Source: Fragilariopsis cylindrus CCMP1102 (taxonomy: Eukaryota; Bacillariophyta; Bacillariophyceae; Bacillariales; Bacillariaceae). Taken from it: 64,000 bases of DNA. The notes under the pieces are model-generated. The model saw nothing but the letters and a program-made list of their open reading frames with translations, searched no databases and had not been told where the DNA came from. The stretch spans positions 248,001-312,000 of the forward strand of contig FMBT01000333.1 of NCBI GenBank assembly GCA_900095095.1, given 5' to 3'. Below are positions 1 to 11,596 of the stretch, piece by piece. Each line of letters starts with the position of its first letter. Positions within the stretch are counted from its first letter, which is position 1. The translations under genes were made by a program, and so were the position numbers.

Positions 1-2810
1 ATAATTGTTTCTTGTTATTGTCGTACAGATCGGATCATTTCGGTCAGCAATTGTTCCGCCTCGTAACGGTGCTTTAGTCGTGGACCGTCGTGATTTTGAC
101 CATGCAAAAATCAGTGTACTGAATATGTACGAACATTTATTTGGTCGAATTTTATACTTGGACGATAATGTTGTTGTTGTTGATTAGTATCATTATCATT
201 ATTATTACTACTATTATTATTATTATTCATCATTAATTCCCATACATCAAAAGTGCACCATCAATATCACCCTGTCTTATTGCACATGCATCTAATACAG
301 AATTAAAGATAATAGCATTATCTGGATGTTGTGAGGAAGGAATCTATCATCATCGTTTTCAGTATATTGCGTGCACGTTTGGGTGCATCTGGATGATTGA
401 TTCGATATCGATTTACTGTACTCCAACAATTAATTAATATAAGTTACTGTAGGTAAAACTATTTGGTTTTTCTATCATGATACCTTGATCATAAAAATCC
501 ACCATTTCAGTCATTAATTTGTCAGCCTCATTATACGGAGAGCATTTGGTTCCCGTGATTTTGAATGAGGCTGTTATTATTGCACCAAAATAAATACGGA
601 TATTATATGGATTAGTAGCATTAGTAGTAGCATAAGTGCTATTGTCGTTATTTGTATTTTTATTATTTCCGTCAGTGGAAGTTATTCCGTCATCATCATC
701 ATCATCATCATAAATCATCAGACCTATGATAATCTTCTTTCATTATATATTCCATACATTATTTAATGCACCTTGGGACATCACCTCTTCTTGCATATAG
801 GCATCCATCCATAACAATAGCATATGTCACAGAGAATTTGGTCGTACGGATGGAATATTATTATTACCAGAAGTTTGTTTATTAGTATATTGATCATCTT
901 TTTCTTTTTCATTTTTATTATATTGTTCCATCATGGATTTTTCTAAAATTTGTAATGCACGTGCAGTGTTGGTCCTCTTCTGGATTTTTGTAGATTTACT
1001 CCAACAATTAATTAATTAATGTACCATATTATGTAAATGTATGTATTTGGACCTTCTTGTAATTCACCACATGAATACAAATCAATCATTTGTTGTAATA
1101 ATTTTTCTATACAAAAAGAGAAAGAAAAGAAAAATAAAGTAAAGTAAAGTATTGCGTGAGAGAGAATTTAAAATATGGAAGTAAAACAAAAATGCAGTTG
1201 TAATATATATATTCATTCATTTTTCACCCTTACCAGCTATATAGGGTGCAATATCAGAAAATTCCGAATTGGAATTGGAGGAGGAATTGGAGGAGGATAC
1301 TATTGCTCTGGACTGACCATGCTTTTATATCATTACAGTATAAACTTTGTACTTCCGGACGGGACGTGCACTTCTATTATTCCCGGATTCATAAAATCAT
1401 GGATCAATAATTAAATCCCATATTATTTCTTTCGTATTTTTAATATCACTCACCACGTTTCGTTCGCATACGCATCTAAGACACTACTATAGGTAATTGT
1501 ATATTGGGTTTGGACGGAGGTATTATTCCCGGTTTGTTGATATTGATGGATCATATGGACAGTAATATATATTTTACGTGCATATTCTGGGGTCCATTTT
1601 GGGATGGATTGGATTTTACTCCAACAACTGATTTGATTACACCGGTATATGTAATTGTGGTTGGACGGACCTTCCTCTAATAAACCTTTTTTATACCAAT
1701 CCACCATTGTTTGTAATATCCTTTCAGCAATATACGGTGCTTCTTGATTCATATTTTTTGATGATTGTTCTAGTTGTGATGATTTGCTGTTGTTGGATTT
1801 TATCTTACTATTTGAATTAATATTCATAGTAGTGGATTTAGTACAGGCATTAATAATAGTTTTCATGGGTTCGACTTATTTGGTTTTTTGCTTTATAAAT
1901 TGGAATTATTTTTATAATCATCGACTTTTGTAATTCAAATAGTTGATACGCACTATCCTTGTAAATCACCATCACAACGTGCAAAAAGGCATTCATATCA
2001 CCGAGGTATATGTAACAACATTCGGTCGTAGATATTCTACACCAGAATCATCAATGTTATAAATTTGAATCATTTCAGTTAAGATAGATAATGCCTGCTT
2101 TGGTGCATGTGGGTGATCGTGATTTCACCCAGATACCAATTACTTGTGTACAATCTCGAACATTCATTGTTGCGGATCGACCTGGACGTGTACGCCGTTT
2201 ATTATTTTGATTATTATTTTGATTATTTCGATTTTGATTATTATTATTATTATTATTATGGTAGTAATAGTAGTACGATTGAAACATTCTACGTAATGCA
2301 ATGGTTGCATCCTGTGTTTTCTTCTTGTTCTTCTACTACGGCGGTTATTTCTTTTTCTTTTTGTTGCGATTGAATAGCGAGTCCCCCTGGTGTATCTTTC
2401 TTTTCTTCTTTTTCTTCTTCAGTGGAGCTGCTGCTTTCGTCGTCGTCATCCTGATTGGAAGAAGAGGAATACAGCGAGGGTACTAAGCCTGAGTCTGACG
2501 ACGACGACAGAGGATTCCTCCAAGTGCTACAAAAAACCGCCGTATTTCGTCCTCCGAAACCAGAATTCACATTTCTTCTTCTTGTCTGCTGCTGCTGCTG
2601 CTGCTGCTTTTGCGATATTACTATTGAAGACGACGACGATGGTGACGGTGACGATGGCGACGACGAGGTGAATGCGTGTACACCACCACCACGACCACCA
2701 GAAATCCTCGATGATGATAATGAACAAAGGAAGAAAAAGAAGAACGTCGTGAAAAGTCTCTGTCTCTGTCTCTGGCGGCCCGTTGTCGTCATCGTCATCA
2801 TCATCGTCAA
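1..2810 (-). pseudogene. PPR-repeat protein, frameshifted, runs off the left edge
   Basis: Reading leftward from 2810, an open frame starts with a basic and hydrophobic leader ending in an HAFTSS-like motif, then Ser/Gln-rich low complexity; this resembles a diatom plastid or mitochondrial targeting region. Typical PPR pieces follow in changing frames: DATIALRRMF near 2300, PKQALSILTEMIQIY near 2080 followed by RPNVVTYTSVI, YIAERILQTMVDWYKKG near 1720, YNEADKLMTEMVDFYDQG near 520 with KPNSFTYSN, and YEAEQLLTEMI near 50 preceded in another frame by YSTLIFAWSKS. This alternation of AExLLxxM and PNxxTYxxxI is the PPR signature (RNA binding in organelles). At least four frame changes and several stops separate the pieces and no convincing introns join them, so it is probably a decayed gene. 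The family call is firm; the broken state could partly reflect indel errors. Confidence 0.72.
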
Positions 2811-3788
2811 CGTTATCGTCGCGTGCAGTATTCTAGTACTGTATATCCGACTTATTCGAATTCATGCGGGAAGTGTAGAGCCCAGCCAAGCCAATCTCAA
2901 TATATGGCGGATGCAAAACGGTCGGTTAGGCAGCAGAGTGAGTCGAGTCGAGTCGAGTCGAGTCAATAGCTGTAGTGTAAGAGAGGGAGAAGATAACAAG
3001 ACAGTGGAAATGCTGGAAGGTACAGTATGATCTACTGTACACCCTACTGTATGCTTAGTTATCAGTTGTACTATATCCACAATAAGGTTTGTATTGTATT
3101 GTAGTGAGTGAGTTTGAGTTCGCTTTTGCAGTCGAAGATCTTACCACAGAAAATTTTAAATTAATTCTTTGTTGTTCAGATTTTTGCCATCAATCTGTTT
3201 TCTCGTTCGCTTTGCTGAACGACACAAAACAAAACTGTACTGTACGTCGTCCTCAGTCGGAAGTGTGATGTCGTGGAGGCTTATCATTCGACAACCAATC
3301 AAGAAAATGATGAATATGGCTGAATAAAACTATTTTTATTTCGATTGTTCCTCCTTTTTCCAAACGTGGATGAACATCTGATTCCTCAGTCGTGGATAAT
3401 AAAACCATGCTCACAAAAATGAGAACTCAAAAAAACTCAAATTCCGCATTGCTTGACTGCATGCATTCCGATCTTCATTCCTTCCTTCCTTCCTTCCAGC
3501 CTAATATAATTAATGCCACAGACGAAGAAAACCAGAATCTCTTCCTCAAACTCAAAAAAAACCAAAATTGCTTTACAAACGATTATTGTCGTTATATCGT
3601 TTCTTCTGAGATTCAAACAATTTTTCTTCTCCTTTCAAAAAGCACACAAACTTTCGATTCATTCATTCATTCCTCGGACTTTTTGACTATAAAACTCTCA
3701 TCATAAAAATATAGCATCATCCTCATCTTGCTTCGATCATCACGAAATAAATAATTATATTCTTTCTTCTTTTATTTTATCTTTCATC
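2811..3788. other. Intergenic, PPR relic to Tubby-like gene
   Basis: No convincing gene. It holds a run of the five-base unit GTCGA at about 2941-2964 and AT-rich sequence leading to the Tubby-like start. It presumably contains divergent promoters for the two flanking genes, but I recognise no motif. Confidence 0.6.
2941..2964. repeat. (AGTCG)n microsatellite
   Basis: Nearly five uninterrupted copies of a five-base unit lie upstream of the PPR gene start. It is one of many five-base repeats in the window. Confidence 0.9.
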
Positions 3789-4886
3789 ATGATGTCAACC
3801 AACAGTAACAACAACAGTAACAAATCATCAATCTTTTCCAAGTCCAGCTCCATTGGTAATAATAATAAAGGAACAGGTCTTGTAGTAAATAAGAAGTCGT
3901 CGTCGTCGTCGTCATCATCGTCGTCTCCACCGGACATAATGCTTGACAAGCATATTTCCAAAACATTTTCTGAATCATTCGATGATAATGATGAGGAAGT
4001 TGTTGTTGATGGTGAAGATTATCGTCGTTCCAGTAAAACCCACCACCAGTTATCATTACCAAATGTACAATTGCTTGTGGAAAAAAATCATGTACCACGT
4101 ACTACTGGTACACCATTCTTTTTTGAAACTATTATTCAACGTGATCCAAAAACAAAACAAAAATTTATTCTGTCCTTACAAACTACCTATAATGGTACAT
4201 TTCCAATATATTGTGCTGAAAAAGCATCGACAGGAGGAGATAGAAATGGTGGTTCATCCTCCTACAACCTACGTAGTATGGTTCAGAAAAACCAATGTGA
4301 TAATAACGACCCAGGAGGTCGTCCACATAGTAATATTATTTTAGGAACCGTGATGAAACAACAACAAGAGAAGAAGAAGAAAAAGAAAAAGAATAACGAT
4401 TCTTCTACTGTCACGTATGAAGTGATTCATCATGATCGTACCGGTCAACAAGATCCATCCAGTAGTACATCTAGTAAGAATACAGTAATGGCAGTCATTG
4501 ACTACGAATGTATCAGCAAGGTACAACATTTGATAAAAGGTGGTCGACCACGATATGCACAAATTAAAATTATGGGTCGTGAGGAGGATGATGTGGAATC
4601 CAAGGAACCAAATCAAGATGCTACTGGACAACGTTCGTTAGATTTTAATGGACGTGGAGGGACCGCAACCTCAACTAAGAATATGCAACTTGTCAACAAC
4701 AACAATACTACTAATACTAATGGTAATGGTAGTAATGGTAATGGTAATGGTAATGGTAATGGTAAAGTTGTATTACAAATTATTAAATGGAATGAGAATG
4801 AATTTCATTTAGATTTTTCCTATCCATTTGATGCATTCCATGCATTCGCATTTGCCTTGGCACAATTTGATTTTAAAAGTCATTAG
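3789..4886 (+). CDS. Tubby-like protein (C-terminal Tubby domain)
   Basis: Single-exon gene of 365 aa; ATG ATG at the start gives two possible initiators one codon apart. Residues 1-100 are Ser/Asn-rich and probably disordered. The C-terminal end is diagnostic of Tubby domains: VVLQIIKWNENEFHLDFSYP followed by FDAFHAFAFALAQFDFKSH matches the family pattern of a beta strand, an acidic FxLDxxYP turn and the buried terminal helix AFAxxLxxFDxK. Upstream, PFFFETIIQRDPKTKQ and a block around VMAVIDYECISK fit diverged barrel strands. Low-complexity insertions (poly-Lys, and an Asn/Gly run just before the last strand) interrupt the barrel. Tubby proteins bind phosphoinositides and often serve ciliary or membrane trafficking; the role here is unknown. 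The lysine and arginine residues that bind PIP2 in animal tubby cannot be placed with confidence. Confidence 0.75.
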   Translation: MMSTNSNNNSNKSSIFSKSSSIGNNNKGTGLVVNKKSSSSSSSSSSPPDIMLDKHISKTFSESFDDNDEEVVVDGEDYRRSSKTHHQLSLPNVQLLVEKNHVPRTTGTPFFFETIIQRDPKTKQKFILSLQTTYNGTFPIYCAEKASTGGDRNGGSSSYNLRSMVQKNQCDNNDPGGRPHSNIILGTVMKQQQEKKKKKKKNNDSSTVTYEVIHHDRTGQQDPSSSTSSKNTVMAVIDYECISKVQHLIKGGRPRYAQIKIMGREEDDVESKEPNQDATGQRSLDFNGRGGTATSTKNMQLVNNNNTTNTNGNGSNGNGNGNGNGKVVLQIIKWNENEFHLDFSYPFDAFHAFAFALAQFDFKSH

Positions 4887-5809
4887 AAATAATAATTAAT
4901 TGATACACTAAATACAGTACTACTGTATTAAACCTCGAAGACAGACGGACGGACGAGGTTCTGTTCGTTCCGTATGCGACGAGTAACATGTCATGGTAAT
5001 CAATTTTGAAAAGGACCGAAGAAAATCCTGCTGTCCGACGAGACAACTGTCTATATTTGAATAACCAGATAAAATGCACCTCCATGACATACTATACTGC
5101 GTAGATTATAACCATTATACTTTAAAAATAAGTAATCTTTAACAATAAATGAAAAGTCTTGATAATTTTTCTTCTTCTTCCATTATAAATCGCCATCATC
5201 GTTATTCCAGCATAGAATAGTAAATGATAAGTTGAAGTAATCGTAGAAACACCCATAACCCAAACGCACAGCATGTCATGTCATGTCATGTGATACTGTA
5301 CTTTTAGTTTCAGCTCAGCTTATAGTCTGTCACCTTTCTTTCTTTCTTCTATACAAAAATTGTCTCGCTGAAAAAACAACCGTCAAAACGTGTTGTGTCG
5401 TGTCGACAATTACAAATAATACGCCATGCCTGAATGAAGTGCAGTACAGTACAGTAATAGTTCAACACATCCCCGTCACCACTACTCTACAACATCTCCC
5501 ACGATCATATAAAGTAAAGTAAATAGATACCTCATAGTACTGTATTGCTAAACCAAAACCATCCGCTAGCTAGAGGAGGCAGAATTTCTATTTAGAAAAA
5601 AATTAGACTCTCAACTCAATTCAACTCACGCTAATAATGAACATGATTAATCTCATTCCATCCCATCCCATCCCATCCCGTTGATGAAGAAAATATTGTT
5701 TACTGTATACAATGCCAACAAAAGTAAGTTGTCGAAAGACTAATCATCCGTCCGTCCGTCCGTCCGTCTGTAAAAGATTCAATTTCCCATATATACAGTA
5801 CGGCGTATA
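4887..5809. other. Convergent intergenic region
   Basis: Lies between the 3' ends of the Tubby-like gene (+) and APC11 (-). I see only short repeats: a CATGT run at 5272-5291, CCATC units near 5655-5680 and CCGT units near 5748-5768. Short open frames here look non-coding. Confidence 0.6.
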
Positions 5810-6795
5810 TTAATTCGTAGTAGCTCCATTATTATTACTATTATTAGTATTATTATTCGATACAGCATTATTTGTACCAGCATGTGCAGCATTAGCATGT
5901 GGAGGTGGAGGAGGAACACCTGCACCTACACCTGCACCAGTAGGAATTGGAAGAGGAAGAGTCGGTCGTCCATTTCCATTTCCATTTCCTCCACCAGTAC
6001 CAGTACCACCAGTACCACCACCTTGTTGATTTCCTGAATTACCATATTCCCAATCTGCACGACAGATTGGACATGTTTGTCTGGAGGAATTTAACCATGT
6101 TGCTACGCATTGGAGATGAAATGCATGTCCTGTTATGTTTTTAATATAATATAATATAATATAATATAATAGTATATTATTATGGGGTAAGAATATAAAT
6201 TGAAAAAATAAATAGGTAAGTAAGATCGTGGTAAGGGAAGGAAAATTCATGCGTGAAGAGGAGAACTGCTGATAGAACACTGAACGGATGTGTATAATGA
6301 ATGTGTTCCCATATTTTCCATCCGAGACACAAGAGATGAAGAGAGAAAGAGAGAGGTATGGAAGCGAAGGTGTGTGCGTTTGTGCGTGCGTGCATCTTAT
6401 ATAAACAGAAATAGAAACATTAAACATTAAACAGTAACAGTAAACTTACCACACAGACCAAACACAACCGGTGATTCATCACCAGGAAATTTAACACCCG
6501 GTGGACAACCTTCAAATGCGGATTGACAGATACCACAGACATCATCTTCCTCTTCATCATCATTATTATTATTATTACCATCATTATTATTGTCATTATT
6601 ATTGTCACCACCACCACCACCAACATTCCAGGTCCATTTTGCCACACCATGGAATTGTTTAATCCGTACACGTAATTTTGTTTTACTACTACTGCCACTA
6701 CTACTTGTTGTGGGAGTACACATATTAACATCCTCAGCAGGAGTTGTTGGATCATCACTGGATCGTTTTCGACTTGTGGTAGAGAAAGACGACAT
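5810..6795 (-). CDS. APC11: Anaphase-promoting complex subunit 11 (RING-H2)
   Basis: Two exons: 6795-6450 and 6129-5810, 221 aa, joined across a 320-bp intron (donor GTAAGT after FGLCG, acceptor before GHAFHLQC). The joined region reads as a complete APC11 core: RVRIKQFHGVAKWTW, then CGIC, a GCPPGVKFPGDESPVVFG block, LCGHAFHLQCVATWLN and CPICRADWEY. The zinc-binding pattern CxxC..C..C..HxxH..C..CPxC and the Trp-rich N-terminal strand distinguish APC11 from other RING proteins. APC11 is the catalytic E3 subunit of the APC/C, pairing with APC2 to ubiquitinate cyclins and securin in the nucleus. It is far longer than the roughly 85-residue animal protein, because of a Ser/Thr-rich N-terminal extension, an Asn/Asp insertion before the first zinc cysteine and a Gly/Asn/Ala-rich tail. 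The intron contains an AATAT repeat. Confidence 0.92.
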
Positions 6796-7598
6796 TTTTT
6801 TTTTTTCTCGCTAACTTAGCTCGTCCTCGACTCAACTCGACAATTATTATTTCAAAATCAATTTAAATCTCAATTATTTTTGCAAATCAATTCTGTCTAT
6901 TCTTAACTGTCTGATTGGTTGGTTGGTTGGTTAGTTGTACTTATGGGACGTTAAAGGATCGGAAGAATTGAATTGAATTGAATTGAATTGAATTGAATTG
7001 AATTGAATTGAATTGAATCGTTACTTTTAGGAGAACAAAGACGTCGATTTCATTTCAATTGATCATTGACCTGCTTGGTTTTCTGTTTTGAATGTCATTG
7101 TCGACTGTCGATCGATGCTTTGTGCTTGCTTGTTTTGATTGCCATGCTTGTTGTCGCGTTGTTTCACTACTTACTTTGGGGGTCGTCAAGAAAATATATT
7201 CAAAAGGGGGACATTTCATTCAGCAAGCAAACAGGGCAATGCAATGCAGGAGTGCTCGAGATAGTTATTTCTGCAATCAATTTTGTTTTTGCGATATGGT
7301 GAACTCGGGGCGTATGTAAAAAATGACACATCTCTTTGTCGTGTTACAGTACTCGTCATTGATCACACGAACTACGGCACAGTAACTAACTGCCGGTAAA
7401 TGAACGAATGAATGATGTGAGAGAGGAACAATGAATGAAGGATGTGAAGGAGTGAAAATGAGAAGTCAAATGTCAAATACACAACAACAGCATCTAACTC
7501 TACCGTACTACAGTAACTCGACTTACACATAGTAGTTAGTAAACGAGTATTTCCCATAACTAGCATAGTAAGTTAGCACAGACAGATAGTAGACAAGG
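6796..7598. other. Divergent intergenic region, APC11 to TRIC-like
   Basis: Shared upstream region of the APC11 (-) and TRIC-like (+) genes. It contains a ten-copy GAATT repeat and short GGTT units near 6916-6932. Open frames at 7066-7319 have no recognisable homology and are probably chance. Confidence 0.55.
6965..7018. repeat. (GAATT)n microsatellite
   Basis: About ten tandem copies of GAATT lie in the APC11/TRIC-like divergent region. The same unit recurs inside the TRIC-like intron at about 8104-8160. Confidence 0.95.
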
Positions 7599-9062
7599 AT
7601 GGCATTCGGACGAGGAAACAAAGGAGGAAGCTCTGGTGGTGGTGGTGGTGAAAGCACATCATCATCATCTACCATTGTCGATAATGATCCAACATCCTGG
7701 ATCATTAATAATGAATTAGCAAATTTTGTATTAATGAATACCAATGAAATTAAATATATGTGTATGATTGGATATACATTTTTACATGGATGTAAAGTTT
7801 TTAAAAAAATTGATGGTAACAGTTCTAATGAAAAAAAGAAATTTAGTGCGTATAAACTTATTACTATGATATTAGCCTGTACGGGTGGTGGTATCCTGGT
7901 ACCAATTTTTTTAAATACGATACCGGTGACAATAGCTATTGATGCCTATCCCATTGCTATTCTGGTCTCATTTGGTATTCATACCTATTTTCCTATTTTA
8001 AGAGAGGTGGTGGAATTATCTCCCTATTTTAAGGTAAGCAAGAAAAGAAACGAAAAGAAATGTATGTTGGAACGTGTACTGTTCCGGTATTATTTATGCA
8101 TTTGAATTGAATTGAATTGAATTGAATTTGATTTGGATTGAATTGAATTGAATTGAATTGGATTTCTTCCTGTGTTTCCACCCGTGTCGTTAGTGTTTCA
8201 CAGAGAGAGAGAGAGATGCCTTCGCTGCCTGCTACCAACACACCAACGAAACACTACGGCTCCTCTGTTGGTTCGCTTGTTGATTTTGGTGCACGATGAT
8301 GACAACAGCAACAACAACAATCATCCGCATCCGCATCCGCATCCGAAAGGATCACCAGCACGGAATACAATACCTCGTTTAGTAGCAGAGCAGATCGGTT
8401 GTGTCGCACCTGTCTGCAATAACAAACGTATGTAGTATTCTTTCTAACTTCCATCCCCCCCCCCCCCCCCTCCCTTTTCTTCTTCTTCGTTTCATTTTTG
8501 AATTTTACCACCCAACTACAATATATCCCAACAACCAAAACAACAAAAGGCTTTGATGGTGGTATTTTATGAAACAATCCGTACCTATGTTGTTACATTA
8601 TTTGTTGGATTAGCAGCATCCACAATTGCACCAAGTCAATTTTCATTCCCTGTCTTCGGTCCGATCATTTGTGGTACAATTGGTGGTTGTGGTGGTGCAT
8701 TCCTACCATTCGATAAAGGATTAGCACCAATTAAAGATGGATTACCACCACCAGTATTTACTGCCTTCACTGGGGCAACATTCTTTCATTTATTTACACA
8801 TTATACCAAGAATGGTAATGACACTGGCATCCCTTTCGTGGACGACGTATTGGATCAACTGCAAATTGATGCACCTAAAAAAGGAAAGGTGATTGTTGCA
8901 TTATGGTTTATTTTATATACATTCTATTTGAATGGTATCTTTAGTGCTATGGCATCGGCACCGATTCCACCACCACCTGTTCTTAAAGTGGTAGCTGCAT
9001 CCACAAAAGGAGCATCAACAAAAACAGCATCAGTCAAGACGGAAAAGAAAAAGAGAAAATAA
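7599..9062 (+). CDS. TRIC-type cation channel-like membrane protein
   Basis: Two exons: 7599-8033 and 8550-9062, about 315 aa, with a phase-0 516-bp intron (donor GTAAGC after SPYFK, acceptor AAAAG before ALMVVFYETIR). The N-terminus is Gly/Ser-rich; six or seven hydrophobic segments follow. Glycine-rich turns occur in two related hydrophobic segments, ACTGGGILVPIFLN and GPIICGTIGGCGGAFLP, and FPILREVVE precedes the exon junction. Two similar three-helix halves with GG motifs and a basic tail fit trimeric intracellular cation (TRIC) channels, which provide counter-ion flow for ER calcium release. The tail (KTASVKTEKKKRK) is lysine-rich, as in animal TRIC proteins. The family call rests on pattern recall and is not certain; a diatom-specific membrane protein is the alternative. 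Gene structure is well supported. Confidence 0.6.
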
Positions 9063-10284
9063 AAAGATAATACAATACAAGTGAAAAGTGAAAAATGAAG
9101 AAGATGAAAAAAAGATGCGTTCCGTGTGTGTTGTCGGTATTTTCATTCCAATAACAGCAGGGCTTACGATAACGTCTAAAATAAGGCTGTAGTTGTTCTA
9201 TACATATGGAACATACCTCGGGATATTATGGTTGTATATTGTGGTTTACTTATATTGAATGTTATTGTTTGTGATTTTGTTCTTTCAATGGATTCGATTT
9301 CGGTTTCGATCGATCAAGCAAATTTGTGTTTTATATGTTTTATGTTTAGGAGGCTAGTAGAGGTGGGGATACGGTGTATTATGATGCCATTGTGTAAGCA
9401 CAGCGGCGGCATACATTTGTGATATTTAAAGAATACTAGTAATAAATTAAATGATATAGTTTTAAACGAATGCAATTCTTGTCTTTGTGCCTTCTTTCGG
9501 ATTGTATCATCTATTTGATGTGCTTTTTCTTCCTCTTCTTGAACATGTTCTTGACCATGCATGTTGTTATCTTTACTAATAGCATACCGTTGTCATTTTA
9601 CCATGCCATTGTGTTTCTTGGACCTCACAGCTATTTCTACTAAATACTGTATAATCAATTCTGACAAAAACCAAGAGAACACCCCTCCGGCTACCCGTCC
9701 TCCCCAACTTCAGTTGTAATCTGGCCTTGGTGGTGGTACAGGTATTCCAACTCATTCTGTCCCGCAGCATTATCCACATATCTACGGAAAACTTGTCAAG
9801 GATGTAAATGAAAATTTTACAACTGGTTCACCCCTTATCTTTGCCCTTACCATGCAATAGCACCAAAAGCCATTGTACGGTATGTGTTGCCTCCTTGTAG
9901 GAAGGGGTCCCCCAATGGTTATATAGTCTCTACCTACACCCATAAGCATGGTAGCAAATGTAAATATATCTCACACTTCACAACATGGTACTATCTGCAA
10001 CATGCTGGTGCCTTCTGTTCCTCTGAATAGGCCTCTGAAAATATAGTCCCTGCACCAATGTTTTTTACACACATTTAGGACCACTACTAGGACCTTAATG
10101 TTATCTTTACCACCAACCTTCCTGGCCAGAAGGTTGACATTCCCTCACACTGATACAGATACTGTACCCAATGTTCCTCTATTACTCCTCCTGCTGGATC
10201 TGGTGCAGTCTCTATCAACATGGTGTTGTTATCTGGTAACTTTCTATCCAAATGCATGCCCTTTGTTTGTCTCTTTGTTAGTTA

Positions 10285-10765
10285 CTTGGTCAGGGATGAA
10301 TTGAAGAAAAATTGCTAGTCCTGAATCAGAGGAGTTCTTTCTTTGTTCGGCTGTGCTACAACCAGAGAACTGTGTTTATGTCTTGGTCAGGGATGAATTG
10401 AAGAAAAATTGCTAGTCCTGAATCAGAGGAATTCTTCCTCCGTTCTGCTGTGCTACAACTAGAGAATTGTGTTTATGTCTTGGTCAGGGATGAATCGAAG
10501 GAAAATTGCCAGTCCTGAATCAGAAATGAAGAAAAGTTGCCAGTCCTGAATCAGATTTAGAGGAATTCTTCCTCGGTTCTGCTGTGCCACAACTAGAGAG
10601 TTGTGTTTATGTCTTGGTCCGGGATGAATTACAGGAAAATTGCCATGAATAGAAGAAAAATTGCCAGTCCTGAATCGGAAATGAAGAAAAGTTGCCAGTC
10701 CTGAATCAGACTCAGAGGAATTCTTCCTCCGTTCTGCTGTGCCACAAGTAGAGAATTGTGTTTAT
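10285..10765 (+). repeat. Tandem repeat, unit about 97 bp
   Basis: The anchor CTTGGTCAGGGATGAAT recurs with small changes at 10285, 10382, 10479 and 10613. Each unit goes on through a GAATCAGAGGAATTCTTCC-like stretch and ends in TGTGTTTATGTCTT. The spacing of 97, 97 and 134 bp shows a further internal duplication in the third unit. All frames contain stops, so it is not a coding repeat now. Confidence 0.85.
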
Positions 10766-10789
10766 ATTATATCTGACCACCAAAGCATT

Positions 10790-11045
10790 GGGTGGTATAC
10801 GGCGTGTTCCGGCTCAACCCTGTTCTGTTTTGTGCGCTGTGTGACAATCTGCGGACAGACGATTTTCTACAACACGCGCTATGCAGTGAAGTACCATCAA
10901 TCAGGGGGATTTTTAACTGTATGGTAACTCCTCAAACCTTCTCCAGTACCTATCCTTAGGCATTCTACACATTCCAAATTATCGACAGGTCTAGGTAGTG
11001 TAAGCAATGACCTGGTACTTATCCAAGGAGACTTTCCCCCATATT
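10790..11045 (+). repeat. Dispersed repeat A, copy 1
   Basis: Matches 13610-13875 in the same orientation. The best-conserved part includes GTTCCGGCTCAACCCTG, AATCTGCGGACAGACGATTT and CAACACGCGCTATGCAGTGA. Similarity then decays, but resumes at the end with GACTTTCCCCCATATT. The two copies lie on either side of the PC-esterase-like gene. Confidence 0.8.
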
Positions 11046-11213
11046 AGAAGAAAAAAAGCTTCAGTTGAATTTTCGTGGGATTGACCGTTGAACGCATGTG
11101 TTAATTACGCGCAAAATATTATCGCGCTTATCCCCGTCGACAACCTGTGTTGGGAAGTATTTACCACTTATCTCTCTTGACAAATAAAACACTGATTTGC
11201 AACATAAAGGATC

Positions 11214-11264
11214 TACTGAGGAAGCATACGGTAGGCAAAAATTACACACACATAATTTTGGTAT
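11214..11264 (+). repeat. 51-bp direct repeat B, copy 1 (left of PC-esterase-like gene)
   Basis: TACTGAGGAAGCATACGGTA opens a 51-bp segment that recurs at 12939-12989 with one mismatch. The two copies bracket the gene at 11597-12667 as direct repeats. Confidence 0.9.
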
Positions 11265-11596
11265 ATAATAATATATGAGTTAATAGTCCACTTCTTTAGT
11301 GAAAAAACCTATAACAACAAACAGCCAGTTTCCTTCAACAACAAGCGATAGTTTCTTCCTAAAAGGAACCTCCTCCTCGGCAATCGTTTTTGCAACAGTT
11401 GGAAAGCCTACGTGCTTCCGCAAATAAAAAAATTCGAAAAGGCTCCCAATAATAACGAGTGTATCATTTGTATCATTTGAGTGTCAACACAGCCAAGGTA
11501 TAAGATCCTAGTAGGATAACGAGAGTAACAAGATTTGTTACACCCATCAAAAGCTCCTCTCCCTGCTCTAACAACCAATTGTTGTGATTTTTCCAA

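Larger units (their letters stand above)
9063..11596. other. Repeat-rich intergenic region
   Basis: No supportable gene. Frames between 9300 and 10300 are interrupted by stops and show no recognisable domain. Towards the right it holds a tandem array and two segments repeated downstream of the next gene (separate entries). It looks like decayed mobile-element sequence, but I see no transposase or reverse-transcriptase motif. Confidence 0.55.

Noticed and set aside
10739-10927. Open frame across the end of the 97-bp array and repeat A
   Set aside because: The related copy at 13610 is read in a different frame, so this frame is not conserved.
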